Both the position numbers and the translations under genes were made by a program. From Tetrapyrgos nigripes (taxonomy: Eukaryota > Basidiomycota > Agaricomycetes > Agaricales > Campanellaceae), in the NCBI GenBank assembly GCA_013368315.1, contig JAACJM010000282.1, positions 40,978-104,977 of the forward strand: a DNA stretch of 64,000 bases. Reading direction: 5' to 3'. The notes below the pieces were generated by a model that searched no databases, was not told the origin of the DNA, and saw nothing but the letters and a program-made list of their open reading frames with translations. Positions 1 through 12,119 of this stretch are shown here, one piece after another. How positions within the stretch are numbered: the first letter of the stretch is position 1; the number at the start of each line of letters is the position of its first letter.

Positions 1-69
1 TGCCAGAGTCATTAGTGTGGCCATAACTATGACCTTGCTTGTATGCCTTCGCTATCTGTGCCATACCAT

Positions 70-620
70 CTCTGGGTTGGAGAAATACCTTGATCAGTTG
101 AAAATCACTGTTGAAGAAGCTAGAAAGGAAGGTTTAGATGTAACAATATTTGGGGATATGCTTCATCTGTATGTCTTGCTTCTTTTTCACCACCTAATAC
201 TATGTACTGATTTTTCTCCTTGAAAACTGAAGAATCTATAATGATCTCTCTTGTATCAAAGTTCGAAACAACAACCTCTTTCACTGGTCATCTCTTCACA
301 TTTATCTCTCAGCCTTGTTCAGCATTTTGCAATCAGCTATCCATTGCTATGAGGAAGCAGAGAAGCTGCATATATTGGTCTTGATGGGTGGTGTATTTCA
401 AGAGCTGTATGCATGTACATAGTCAAAGTGGCTGATTGTTTGATGTCTCTCTCATTCAGAATGCTATGGAACATAAGTGTCAGTCTCAGCATGATTTTGA
501 ACTTCAGTATTGACACCAGGGAAGCATCTGAGCATGATAGTATCTGATCATGTATGCATAAGTCAGGTTCCTGCTTTCTCTGTTGTGATAGTCATTATTT
601 AGTGTTTCTTACCTAGGCTG
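70..620 (+). repeat. Diverged dispersed repeat, copy A
   Basis: This segment is a diverged direct copy of 5225-5650. Collinear matches include GTTGAAGAAGCTAGAAAGGA-like against GTTGAGGATTTTGGAGTGGA-like DNA, a shared CACTGGTC/CGCTGGTC block near 280 and 5405, the CTATGAGGA block, and CAGCATGATTTT(G/A)A. In translation both copies give a similar track: E-G-L-D-V then F-x-W-S-L-x-H-x-Y-L-S and a C/S-Y-E-x-x-E-K-L pattern. They therefore look like remains of one protein-coding mobile element. Neither copy keeps an intact frame. Confidence 0.55.
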
Positions 621-1667
621 GAATTTATATCTTCAGGAAGATCACCTGGACAATTCTTCTGTGCTCCAAAGCTTTGTTTTAGATCTTAATCTATCATAGC
701 AGCATCAAAGTTTGACCTGTTTATTTCCAAATTCCACTCCTATCTATCTCATTGACCTTTGCTATCATCATATTGTTGTTCAGTTGTTATCTTGCTCTAA
801 TTCATGTTTCCATATCAAATTGTACTTACTGTTTTTTTTTGTGTGCACTACTTTCACCATTGCACTTTCTTTTCGAGTTGTGCTGATGTACTATGTATAC
901 TAGATCCCTGGCTTCTAATTTCCAGGTCTTGACTATTTACTTGTAGCAAATCCCTTACAGCCACTATGCTGCTCGTCCAGATGTGTTTTGTTGCATGATA
1001 GACTACATAGTTGTTGTGATCCTGGCACCCTGGGTATATTGAAGAAGAGCTTCTCTTACACTGCCATCTGCTGTACAGTTCCTTTGTTCTTGATTTGTTT
1101 GATAAGTCTAGTCTTGGCTTCTGATGATAATTGTGCCCCATGTCTGCTCTACCAGGCCCTACCTGAACCTGACCTGAGCTATGCAAGAGCAAGAAACAAT
1201 CCTCAGTTCTCAGTGGATCACAGGTATTTCCCATGAATAGATGGCACCATTCCTTGAAGATGATGACCTGTACATGTAAGTAATTAGGAAATGTAAAGCT
1301 ACCAAGTGTCCCCTGACAGAATGCCTCATACCTTTGAGTAAGACACTCTAACCCTGATACTTGAATGCAACTTGGACTAACAATCTTGAGCACTCAGTTG
1401 ATGCAGGTGTACAGGGAAAGAACAGTTCCCAAAGATGACGAACTTCTGCACACCACTAGGAACTAAGGTACTTCACTACTGTGACAACAGGATATAAAAC
1501 AATACTATTTGCTTAGAGAAAGAACCCTCTGAGCAGCCAGGATACAGCACGGTTTGTGGGAGGAAGACACTGCAGCCCAAGATAACTTGTACAATTAAAT
1601 TAATCAATGATGACAAGGTGAATTCAAGTGATGAGGCAATCAGAGTAACTAAAATGCTTTAGAGATG

Positions 1668-1905
1668 TACTAAACTCAATAAAAAAGGCATTGACAGATC
1701 ATCAGACACTCATAGATGACAAATCCATTCCAAGTCTGTTCAGTTTCTTCTTGCAGTTCCTGAAGACTGATCTACATACGAGCGTCAGATGATCTGTCAA
1801 TACCTCATTGTATATGTGTTGTAAACTCAATAAACGAGGCATTGACAGATTGTCTGATGCTTGTAGATCAGTTTTCAGGAACAGCAAGAAGAAACTGAAC
1901 AGAAT
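1668..1905. repeat. Imperfect hairpin of three repeat arms
   Basis: The arm at 1738-1806 is the reverse complement of 1836-1900, with about 7 mismatches and a 4-base gap, separated by a 29-base loop. A third, direct copy of the start of the right arm lies at 1668-1720 (ACTCAATAAA then GGCATTGACAGAT). Most differences are C/T or G/A transitions. No coding signature. Confidence 0.7.
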
Positions 1906-4286
1906 GTATTTGTCAGCTAAGGAACTTGGAAGTTGCTTTACCATTCTAGAGCAGACCAAGTTCTCTATGAGGAAAATGTGGGTCATTGCTATGCATGGCA
2001 TGAGAACGAGGTCCAAATTTGGCAGTAATAGGTGGTTTTTTTAATTAAGCGCTAGGAATTGCACCCAAACACAAAACCATATACAAATGTAAATGAGACA
2101 ACTGTTCCAAGTAGTCAGAGTACTCAAACTCCCAGTTTACTTGTACTATAAGTACTTTTGATTGGGGTTTTTCAATGAAGTTAGTGCTTAGCGCACGACA
2201 CAATAAACACAAGTTTAACACCAAAGGAGATCAATGAGTCCCAAAATCAAACACTTGTAGGCCACAGTTGCCTTAAAATCAAACACTTAATAGACCAAAA
2301 GGTCAACACAAAGATTACAGTTATAACCACAGAATGTTCAATTTAAAAACTCTATTATCTCTAACACAATGTTTATACTCATAGAGAGTGCAGTTAAGTT
2401 TGTTTAGAAGCTTTAGTCCATGTTTCATGTCCTCTACTATTGCTAGTGAGATCCGATACTCTACAGTACGTGGCTTGGGTAGCTACTTGTAATATCTGGT
2501 CCTTTTATACTACTCACAGCTACAACTATACAGTTACCTATTTCTTTTCGAGGTCTGCTAAAAGGTATGTAGAGAAAATATAAAACAAATTGAAAAGTCC
2601 ACTAGCAAGTTCTACCTATTTCCTCGTAAGTAAAGACTTGCTTATTAGGGTATACAGAAACTGTTCAATATTATCTAAATATTCATAGGAACTTTCTTCA
2701 GTTCCCTTTGTAAGCTGTCTGGTGTTTTCATGTACTGTCCTGGTTAGCAATCATCGCATCTATGACTCAGAATGCTCCACTTATGACTGCTAGGTCCTTC
2801 ATACGCATCCTTACACTGGGGGCATAGGGTTTTCTTGTGGTTTCTTTATTCCATTCAGTTTTCCTTTCTCTTTTCTCTGATCTTGCTTTATTCGTGTTCT
2901 ATGTATTGCTGGCAGTCTACTACTGAGTCCTACATATGAGTCCAGCTCTTCTGCAGTCCCATTTGCATACTTATTCCTCCTTCAATGCTTTCAATGCCTA
3001 GCTAGACGATTACTGACAGATTTATCCTTATCCAGAAATAATGTTACCCATTTGAGTTGTATTCCGATCATTTGGATGTACTGCAACTTAGCGCTCCTGT
3101 CCCTCATATCTTTTGTGTAGAGACATCCGTTCACTATCCCCTCTGTACTGATGGATAGCTGAATTCTCTGGGATCCCGCACATATATACTTTGTCCTACT
3201 TTTGTCCACATGTGCCTTTTACAGATACTTAAGATTCCCTCGAAGCCATCTTAGTACTATGGGATTTACCAATACATAGATCTAGACCTAGTGTGATTGT
3301 CCGCATGTCTAATCTTAGTGCTGTCTTCTCCGATCGACCTTTCAACTGAGGATTGTGCTGCTTAGATGTTCCTATGCCCACAAATAGGGGCTACCTTGCA
3401 CTCCACTGTCCCTTTGGATCACACTAGTGGTACTAGTCGTTATAATGATTCAAAAGCCTTTATAGACTATCTTTATCATTTGGTGGGTCTGCTATTATAA
3501 CTCCCAACTTGTACATATCTATCATAGTACTTAGAATGAGTTGTTTCTCCATTCATAAGCACTTAATATTATTGTACCGTTGTTTTCTTAGTCCCACTAG
3601 GTATTAACTAGCAGTTCAGGGCTCAACCTAGTCCTCTTATTCCCTCAAAAGAACATCAAAACTGATATTATGAACCAAAATCCAAGTATGTATACTGCGA
3701 TTTTGTACAGTGTATCAGTGGGAATTGTCAGCCAATCAGGAGGTAGAGCTAATGAGCATAGCCAAGCTTCAGATTATAATAACGAGTATCTAATCCAGTA
3801 AATGCCATGTCTGTGCAGCACCCCCAACTCTGACCTGTTTCTGTGCTAACTGCTGTGTAGTAATCTCAGAAACGACACTAGAAGCAAGTATATGTATTGT
3901 TTGCAGTTGTACTGTATGTACTTAAGGGACACTTGCTGCAGAAATCTTGCTCAGAAATTGTCATGGATCCTAGTTGTAACTGGGAACTGTATGCTCTTCT
4001 AGGTGAGAATGAAAACAATCTTGAATGAAGGTAGCAGCCTCAATGCATAAGAGCCAATCTGCTGCCTTGTAGTCAGTCTCCAGAATAAAAGTTCTGCACA
4101 AAACATATTCCAGTCTCAATCATTGTCAGTGGTATAAATGGACCAAATGGTCTTGTATATTCATGGTAGAGAGTACATTGGTGTTGTCCAGTGAGAGTTG
4201 AGTGTTGGTCTTTGCACGAACAGATTTATTTTGATTATTTGTTGCAGAGTTGTCTAGATGGTAATGCAGTTGGTACAGGTCTGATA

Positions 4287-4927
4287 TAGGGCTCTCAACC
4301 ATCCATATATGGTTACAGTCATATTTCTTATGGGTTGTATTTTTTACCCGTAACCATACCGTATTTCTTCTTGCAACTGTGTGTATGATATGGATACAGG
4401 TCATATACTGTCCATATATGGTCTTTATGACCATGTTGCCCAAGGGATGCCCAAAGGTACTCTATAGCTAGTCTAAAGCTACTTTTTACCATTCTAAACT
4501 CTCCACTGTTGGTCAGAAGCTAGGCAAGTGGATGGCAAAGCCTAAATTGACTACTCCATGCACTGAATCATTTTTGACGTCCATCAAAAATGTTATGGTG
4601 AGTACTGAATGAACCGATTTTACCTATTTTTCAACCCATTTTTCGAGGAATCACTCTGATATCAGCAGCAAATATTGATTCAATACCAATTGTACCATAC
4701 ACTGCCTACTTTTAGTCAGTTTTGAGGGCAAAATGTGTGTCCAGGCATCTCGGAGGACACCAAACTGTAATATGACCATGCTGGCTGTACACAGCATGGT
4801 CTAATACAGGTATAACTGTAGTGTACCTGTACTGTCTCAACCAATCCAGACCTTGGCGACAGTATGGGTACAGACTGTATTTACAGTACCCGTAATGTGT
4901 ACATGTACAGGACAGTTGAGAGCCCTA
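4287..4927. mobile_element. Non-autonomous hAT-like element (MITE, 641 bp)
   Basis: The left end reads TAGGGCTCTCAACCATCC and the reverse complement of the right end reads TAGGGCTCTCAACTGTCC (16 of 18 identical). Both ends are flanked by the same 8-bp sequence GTCTGATA (4279-4286 and 4928-4935), an exact target-site duplication of the length typical of hAT elements. No transposase frame lies inside, so it must have moved in trans. The interior has short inverted motifs (CCATATATGG). The perfect duplication suggests fairly recent insertion. Confidence 0.85.
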
Positions 4928-5224
4928 GTCTGATACAGACAGATTTTGAGATATATCAATGTAACTTTGTATTGATAGTGAAAGAATACAGGGGCAAGCA
5001 CTCGCAGCACAACAGGAGGAGATGACAGTCATGATTGTAGGCGAAAGGAATGGAACAACATAGAAGTTCCCACTCAGAGCTGGCCATCAAAATTCAAACT
5101 CCAGTTGGTGACACTGCATGATGTCATTCAGTTGGACACTCCCTCCTCCTCCCTTCGGTCAGAGTCAGGGAAGAGCCTCACAATTCCCCGTCTGTGTATA
5201 GATCATATTTGGTATAAGTAGAAA

Positions 5225-5650
5225 CTCAAAGATACCTCAGTCAATTGCAAATAATTGTTGAGGATTTTGGAGTGGAAGGTTTGGATGTGGCAATGTTTGA
5301 GGTGGATCTTTGTCAGGATGTAGTGCAACTGAACAATCATCAGTTTCGGTACAGAATTTGCAACAACCCTGTGCATATAAAAGTTCAAAATAATAGCATA
5401 CTCTTTCGCTGGTCTTTGGTTCACGTGTACCTCTCATCCTCACTGAACATTTGGCAGTCAACTATCAATTCCTATGAGGACTCTGAGAAACTCTATGTAT
5501 CGGTCCTGGTAAGTGGTGGGTGAGTGTAAGAAGTAAACATATTACCGAGGTTTTGATCTTCTAGAACTGTATGGAGCATAGACACCAATCTCAGCATGAT
5601 TTTAAGCTTCAATACCAGTGTGGTGGAACGGATGCTGTGACAGATAGGTG
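5225..5650 (+). repeat. Diverged dispersed repeat, copy B
   Basis: Partner of the copy at 70-620. The open frame 5245-5523 keeps about 92 codons (E-G-L-D-V-A-M-F near residue 11, then F-R-W-S-L-V-H-V-Y-L near residue 53) without a stop, so this is the better preserved copy. The family is not recognised. It most likely derives from a transposon-borne agaricomycete gene. Confidence 0.5.
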
Positions 5651-7719
5651 TGAGTGGGCACTGGGAGGATCAAAGGAGGATGTGAGTAGATGTGGGTTGT
5701 GGCTGATAGTATCCATGAGCATCCTCAAGGGTAAGTATGTAAGTATGTAATTATGCAAGAAAAATGTGAAGTACTCACCTGGAGTGGCAGGGGTGGTATA
5801 AAGAAATTTCAACTACTAAAGGACAGTACAAAGTATATGTTACTTTGTGTTTTTTGAGAGCACCAGACTGAAGCTAAACACCAAATTCTTGAGAACCAAC
5901 CCTCATAATGAGCCTTCAGCAAGGTAGCATCAGAAAAAACACCAAATGAGAATTTATACAATATATGTACAAATGTTGTAGTATCAGTAGTATGGCAGTC
6001 AAAATTTGTGAAAATTTGACCAAACTCAGATGTATTTGGTTCTACTCTGCTGTATGTGTAGAATCATTGACTATGATTGACATATCTAGAGTTTTCCTTG
6101 TACCAGTGATATAAGAAAATATGGGCAAAGCAAGCAGTAAATATTGACTAGTCTCATGTGTACCATTACCCATCCTCTGTCCACTGTTGTACAATGTGCT
6201 GACAAGACACAATTGCATCATCTATGCATGGCATTCAAGTTGACATCTGGAGCTGGGTGTAGTATGTACTCACCTCAGCAGGAACCCTTAATCATGTCTT
6301 ACAGAAATAAGCTTGTATATGGTAGCAAACCAAGTTGCAAAAAGACTCTGAGTCCCTGAGTCCCTGACTTGAATATGTAACATTCTGATTTGTGCCTGAG
6401 GTACACTCTGACAGATAAAGCAGAGGGCTAAATCCCAAAATGAATGAAGATGTGTTCTTGATGAGTAAACACACCAGCTTGAGGGTGAGGAGGGTGAAGG
6501 ACTGGGAAGTTTTTGGTGCAATGAGAAGCAGAGATGTGGCTTGATTGACATCATTGACTATACAGCTATGTGTGTCGGAGCTTGAATATGTGATCACATG
6601 TGGACTTGCATTGATTTGCACAGTGTCTTTCCTCGTCTTTCTTCCTTCCTTCCCTCCACTGGCACCTATCCACTTGTCTTCTCATGTCTTTTTTCAAGGT
6701 TAGTCATCTGTGCAAAAAAAATGGCCTGTTCACATCATTCTCTCCCTGCTCCACATGGCAGCACATGACAGTTTTAAGTGAGTCCTTCATCTTCCTGGAG
6801 TCGTTCTCCCATCTGCTAATCACCTTTCATTGTGTATTAACACTGCTGGACAATCCTGTCAAGCTCTAGTGATGTGATGTGCCATGTATTGCCATGTATC
6901 TATGTCAGTCTTCATTGGAAGTCTTCAGTGCAGGTATAAGTGCACAATCTTTTCACTATCATGTCAACTATCTGCTGATGTATTTGTTGTTGTCTTTCTG
7001 TCTTCAAGTTGGGTTTGGTATGTCTGCACTGCATTCCATCTTGTAGTGTTTGTGTTGCGAGTGGTACGTCTGCCTCACTGTGATATGAATATTGATCACT
7101 GACTCCTCAATGTACAGTCATCCCACCTCTGATGCTTCCATGGGATGCATGTTGTAGAGCTGGTAGGCCCGTTATATCTCCTTTTATGTTGGCCATTGAT
7201 TGATCCTCTGATGTAGTGCGCCAATCTCTTTAATGCAATGATATCTTATCGAAGTGAGTTGGGACAGGGGATCATTGGCTGTTGTAGTAGACTCTTGGTG
7301 TATGTATGTACATAGTACCATGTATTAGGTACGCCAGTCAATATATACACCTTGCTTTCTCTTCAGTCTCTCTACTGCATTGTGTTTCCTCCTGATAACT
7401 GTGTCAGATCCTCGAGAATTGTTGCATTATTTGTTGTTATATTGATATGATATCCTGCATAATTCTTGCCAAATCTACAGGGGGCTGATCCATATTGTAA
7501 GATTGGTATTTTTTCACCACATTTCTGCCATTTATGTCAATATATAACCAAATTCTCAAATGAGGTCTTTCCTGATGCTATGGGTAAGGTATGGGTTATA
7601 ATGCATAAAAGATCTAAATAATGAATTACATGGTAGTTATCAGGTTTCTATGTAGAATGGAGGTGCGATAGTGCCGACATAAAATGGTGCATAATTCACA
7701 GTGGAATGGACACATACCA
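5651..7719. other. Gene-poor AT-rich stretch
   Basis: I see no supported gene, RNA or clear repeat in this interval; only short, unspliceable frames. Confidence 0.4.
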
Positions 7720-8190
7720 GCGCCGACTTAGTGGGGGTTTGGGGGTGCAGCCCCCTATGAGCTGTCGACCTGTGCCATAAGATTAGAGCGAGCGAAATAG
7801 TGTTGTAAGATTGGAGCGAGCAAAATAGTGTTGTAAATGGTCCAGCTTGGCTCCAGCGAGCCGCTGAGCTGAGCCAGTTTTTGAGCTGCAGCTCGGCTCC
7901 AGGTGGCTCTCGACCGACTCTGGCTCGAGTCGTAAAAGCCGGGTCAAATTCCCTCAGAGAGACTGCCCTCTAGCGACACCAGAAATTAGCTAAAAGTGTA
8001 CTGTCTCAGTAGCTGACATCAGGGAGTGTCTTTGACACTGGGGGCGAGCTCATGGGAAGCAGGCCCTCGGCTCCCAGGCAGGAAGCCTCATGGGAAGCAG
8101 ACTGGACAGCTCCCACCGGTAATCTAAACTATTGAATCCGAAGGGCCCGAGTAGCTAGGCCCAAGTACTTCGTGTAACCTTAGCAGGGGC
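7720..8190 (+). repeat. Dispersed G+C-rich repeat, copy 1
   Basis: Contains GGGGGTTTGGGGGTGCAGCC, then a short tandem duplication of a unit holding GAGCGAGC and TAGTGTTGTAA (about 7787-7845), many GAGCTGAGCC/GGCTCC motifs, and a block with CACTGGGGGCGAGCTCATGG. The same order of blocks occurs in reverse orientation at 15480-15905, so this is a dispersed element. It has no long open frame. Class unknown; a degenerate solo LTR or other non-autonomous element is possible. Confidence 0.6.
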
Positions 8191-8230
8191 TGAATCCAGG
8201 ATTGCACTGCAATCCGCAGTGTACCTTATA

Positions 8231-8506
8231 CTGTACTATCTCAATCAATTCGCGACGGGGTTGTGACTGTGACCCTGTCTCGCGAATATTTTTTTCGCGA
8301 TTCTAGCTGAGTGACCTGTGACAGAGGAAATTTTTCGCGAATTTCGCGAAATTTTGACCTGTTTATAGCCGTTTTTGGTAGATTTTTAGTGACATTTTGG
8401 TTGTCCCTTTCGCGAATGGGCCTCTGTGACCACGGACAGCTCAGGAAAATTCGCGAATTTTTGGGGGCCGTGACGCGTGACTCGCAAATTGATTGAAATA
8501 GTACAG
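8231..8506. mobile_element. TA-flanked MITE (276 bp)
   Basis: The ends match as inverted repeats: CTGTACTATCTCAATCAATT on the left against CTGTACTATTTCAATCAATT on the right (reverse complement); over the first 25 bp 23 are identical. Both sides are bordered by TATA, consistent with a TA (or TATA) target duplication as in Tc1/mariner/pogo-type elements. Inside are four or more TTCGCGAA-type palindromes and subterminal GTGAC motifs. No coding capacity. Confidence 0.8.
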
Positions 8507-9420
8507 TATACTTATATAGAAAACACTGTAGTAGTACGACAGATATAGAACAAAGACTAGACTCACAAGCCAGTCGGTTGGTCCGCAAGCTAAGCGAGGA
8601 AGTGACAGCGGAGCTCGAATTATGGCTTGCTTCTAGTGTTGCGCCGGGTCGAGTTAGAGTGGAGGCCGAGCGCTCAGCTAATTGAGCTTGAGCTGGGCTC
8701 AAGCTCACTGACAAATCCTTCCGCATTAGGAAGGATCCCCCTATTCTCTGTCATTCCTCAACATATCCACCGTCTGCAGAAGTTTAGGTCTACTTCTAAG
8801 CTTCGGTATGTATGTAATCTTTGTTATATAGTCTATGGGGGTCTACTGGCAAAAAATCACGAGTTGCACAAGCAATACTATAGTACATATGTACTAGTGA
8901 ATGGATGTAGATACTAGACTAGTAGACTATATTATCGCGATGGCAGTAGTTACACAATGTGAAAAGCCTTATACATTAGATCCTGCAGTAGAAATACTGT
9001 ACGAAGCATTGATTAGTCGTGCAATGTCCTGAATTTGCCCATTCATCAGCATATCCCGCAACTTCTCTTGTGGCATGTCCGTCATAGTGACATTTTCAGT
9101 CTCATCCATCATACAAGTCCCATCATATTTCTCTTCACCCAGCTCAGAATTTTTAGCAACCCAACTCTTCGTGAAATCTAATCGATCTTCACAATGCATA
9201 GCTTTCAAGATCTGAAGCACTTCCATGAAGACCAGATCAAGTTGAGACTGTCAATCTGCGTCAGTCTCTTTGCTTGAGGTTGGCTTGACCTTGTGAATTT
9301 GATGTGGGGCAGTTTTGTCGATGACAGGAACAGTATCACTGTCTGTAGGGGTGATAAACCACCAAACGTCGGTTGCTGTTGCCTTCGGATTTTCGCGTTT
9401 GGCTTCAACAGATTTGAATA

Positions 9421-12119
9421 CAGTACATTAGTTCATATCGAATAATATAATAACGAATATTCGCCATAACGAATAGGATTTGGCCTTCTCCCATGTCGGG
9501 AGGCAGGGATATTCAGCAACCCGCCATCCAGAATAACGAATACAATGTTCAGTGGTAATATTCATTTTGGCGGGTGCCATTCTGCGTGGGATTTTGTTGA
9601 CCTGAGGCCCAAATTGGTAAATTTTGAGGTCCTTTCCCCGTTTTAGGAGACAATAAATATTCTAGATCATATTAAAATCGCATAGAGGTTCATTCTTGAG
9701 CTCGTAGCATCTATGGCTATTTCCTCCTCTACTAAAGTTCGCACTGTTCGCACTAATCAAAAAAAACCAACCAAATTCAAGCCTCAAGGACCACACAAGT
9801 CCAACAACCAGCCACGAACCAGTGCTAAACCTACGCAGACTCGGCGCAAGAACCTTACACTCTTTGACTGGCTTCAGGTCCTGGACTACGTTGATGATCA
9901 CCCTGACTTAACGCAGCCACAAATTGTACGGTACTTCGAGACCCGATCAGATAACGAGGGAGGATCTTTGAAGTTTTCTCAAGGGACACTGTCAAAGAAG
10001 CTCAAACCTGAGGCCAAGGAAGAGCTTCGGCAACGTGCTCAGTCTCACCCAGATGCTCTTTCTGGAAAACGAGCTAGAATTGTCACAAGGCCGGATGTAG
10101 AGAAGTGTTTGATTTTATGGGTTGAGGATATGGAGTGTCGTGGTGAGACAGTCTCAGGTCCTATGTTAGTTGAGAAGCGACAAAGGATTGAGGAAATGCT
10201 CGAGGTTCCAGATGAGCAGAGATTGACGGGAACAGGATGGATAACGTCTTTCAAAAAAGCGTGCGTTGTTCTGAATATGGTCATCTTATTGAAATTAACT
10301 GTGAATCGGCATTTGTTATATAAGGTACCAAATGTGAGAGCGCCGCTGCCACGGAGAAGCTGGGTCAGTTGACCTTCGAGCTGTTGAGAAGGAGCGACAA
10401 CATCTCCGTAAAGTGCTTGCAAAGTTCAAACCAGAGGACAGATGGAATGGCGATGAAACATCTTTCTTCCCCTCTCTTGCACCAGACCATGGACTTTGCA
10501 TGAAGCAGCTGCCTGGCAAGAAGAAGAGCAAATTCCGCATTTCAGTCTTAGTTCTCACAAATGCGACAGGCACTGAGAAGTGTAAATTGCTCTTCATTGG
10601 TCGGTTTAGACGTCCTCGGTGTTTCAATAAAAAGGACCCTGCTTGCATGCGACCACCTTTGGAATATCGCTTCAACAAGAAGGCTTGGATGACTGGAGTC
10701 ATATTTGAGGAGTAAGTTTTTTGTTGGTTACTCTTACAAACTTTAATTGACATGACGACAATTTCAATTTTCTACAGACATCTTCGAAAGCTTGATCTTG
10801 AGATGCGTCGCCAGAAGCGACACATCCTGCTGCTTTTAGACAACTTCTCAGGTCACTATGTCTCCTACCAACCGAAAAACATCACAATCCATTTTCTCTC
10901 ACCAAATCTAACCTCTTATGTCCAACCTTGTGATGCTGGTATTATCCGCTGCCTCAAGGCTCATTATCGTCGACTCTTGTGCATGCGGGCTATGGAACGG
11001 GCTGAAGCAGGAGAAGATAATCTCTGGGAGATTGAGATCTTACCGGCTATGTGCATGCTCACAGAAGCTTGGAGTCTGGTTACCCCTCAAACTATCTGTA
11101 ACTGCTGGAATCATACTGGGATCTGCCCCCCAGCACAGTCAGATGACTCGGAGGAGGAGTCTGAGTGCGAAGATGCTGATGCCGAGCCTTCAACTGATGA
11201 CATCATTCTCCAGGAGGCATGGGACGTGATGGTGGAATATGCCTCCTCAGATATGACCATGGATGAAGCAACTCAAAAACTCAAGTCTATTTATGGCGAG
11301 AGCTACAACCCCCAAGATTGGCATGGCCCGCTAAATGCAGTCAGTGAAGCAGAACATGATGTCCAAAAAGCACTAGAGGCTGTTCATGAGCTCATGCCGA
11401 ACTTCAATGACGAGATCGCATCACATTCCCACCCCATGGATATTGACAGCGACGACGAGGAAATCATCATTGCGCCATCTGTAAAGGCAACTTCCTCTCA
11501 GAAACCAACTCATTCTACCTGCGCTCATCTCAAGGAAGCTGAGGATGAATTTATGTCTTGGGTTCAACGCTTGCATGCAAAGGGAAAGCTTCGGGATGTC
11601 CTTGATCTTGACAGTTTACTTAATCCAGCTTTAGAGAGGGAGGATGGAGACTCGGAAGAGACTGCCAACTGGTCAGAGGGAGACAAGGGATTGCGGGAGA
11701 TTGTTGAATACATTAGCAACAACGAGGCTAAGAAGGGAACTGCAGAAGACTCTGATAATGAAGAAGACGATTCTGAGGAAGAGAATGGCGGATTGCAGGT
11801 GGATTATAATGATGTGATGGCTGCCGCTCAGCTTCTTGAAAGGGTGTGTGAAACTCGAGGTGATCTAGATAACGCTTTTGATCTGGAGCGTTGTCTAAGG
11901 AGGTTCCGAGGTGAGCTGCGTGCTGATGCAGAATCGCAAAAGCAGCAAGTCGGCATTGAACACTTTTTCTCGAAAGTATAATTAATGTATTCTGGATGTA
12001 CATAGCAGTCCCAACAAAAAAAAATTCGATTTTATCATCTTTATACCATACTGAATAACCGTCATAACGAATAGCCTTGGTCCGTCTCCCAAGATTATTC
12101 GTTATGATGTATTTGACTG
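9421..12119 (+). mobile_element. Complete pogo-type DNA transposon (2699 bp)
   Basis: Both ends begin CAGT and are bordered by TA (9419-9420 and 12120-12121), the pogo/Tc1 target duplication. The terminal inverted repeats match at 20 of the first 26 positions, ending in the shared CGAATAAT. Subterminal repeats of ATAACGAATA occur several times at each end. A single spliced transposase gene fills the interior. Coding capacity looks intact, so the element could be autonomous. Confidence 0.88.
9713..11981 (+). CDS. Pogo-like DDE transposase
   Basis: Cuts and pastes the surrounding element. My model has exons 9713-10279, 10341-10711 and 10778-11981, giving 713 residues. The first donor is uncertain (10265, 10268 and 10280 all keep frame); the second intron (GTAAGT...CTACAG) is clear. 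Order of parts: basic N-terminus (1-50), a CENP-B-like helix-turn-helix DNA-binding pair (about 50-205, with T-G-x-G-W-I-T-S-F), then a DDE endonuclease. Catalytic candidates are Asp in R-W-N-G-D-E-T, Asp in L-L-L-D-N-F-S-G-H and Asp in Q-P-C-D-A-G-I-I-R, a DDD triad as usual for pogo. The C-terminal 250 residues are acidic and end in Q-V-G-I-E-H-F-F-S-K-V, a PCNA-interaction-type motif. The start is the first ATG and leaves a 292-bp leader inside the element. Confidence 0.85.

Larger units (their letters stand above)
1..4278. other. AT-rich gene-poor stretch with decayed repeats
   Basis: No convincing gene. Open frames are short, lack splice-consistent continuation and show no recognisable domain. 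Apart from the two repeat structures listed separately (70-620 and 1668-1905) I see only AT-rich sequence. This looks like an old transposon graveyard. Confidence 0.5.

Noticed and set aside
9251..9253. TGA in the host gene as an inactivating mutation
   Set aside because: It falls within a plausible 42-nt GT-AG intron with a CTGAC branch site that keeps frame, so the pogo insertion alone explains inactivation.
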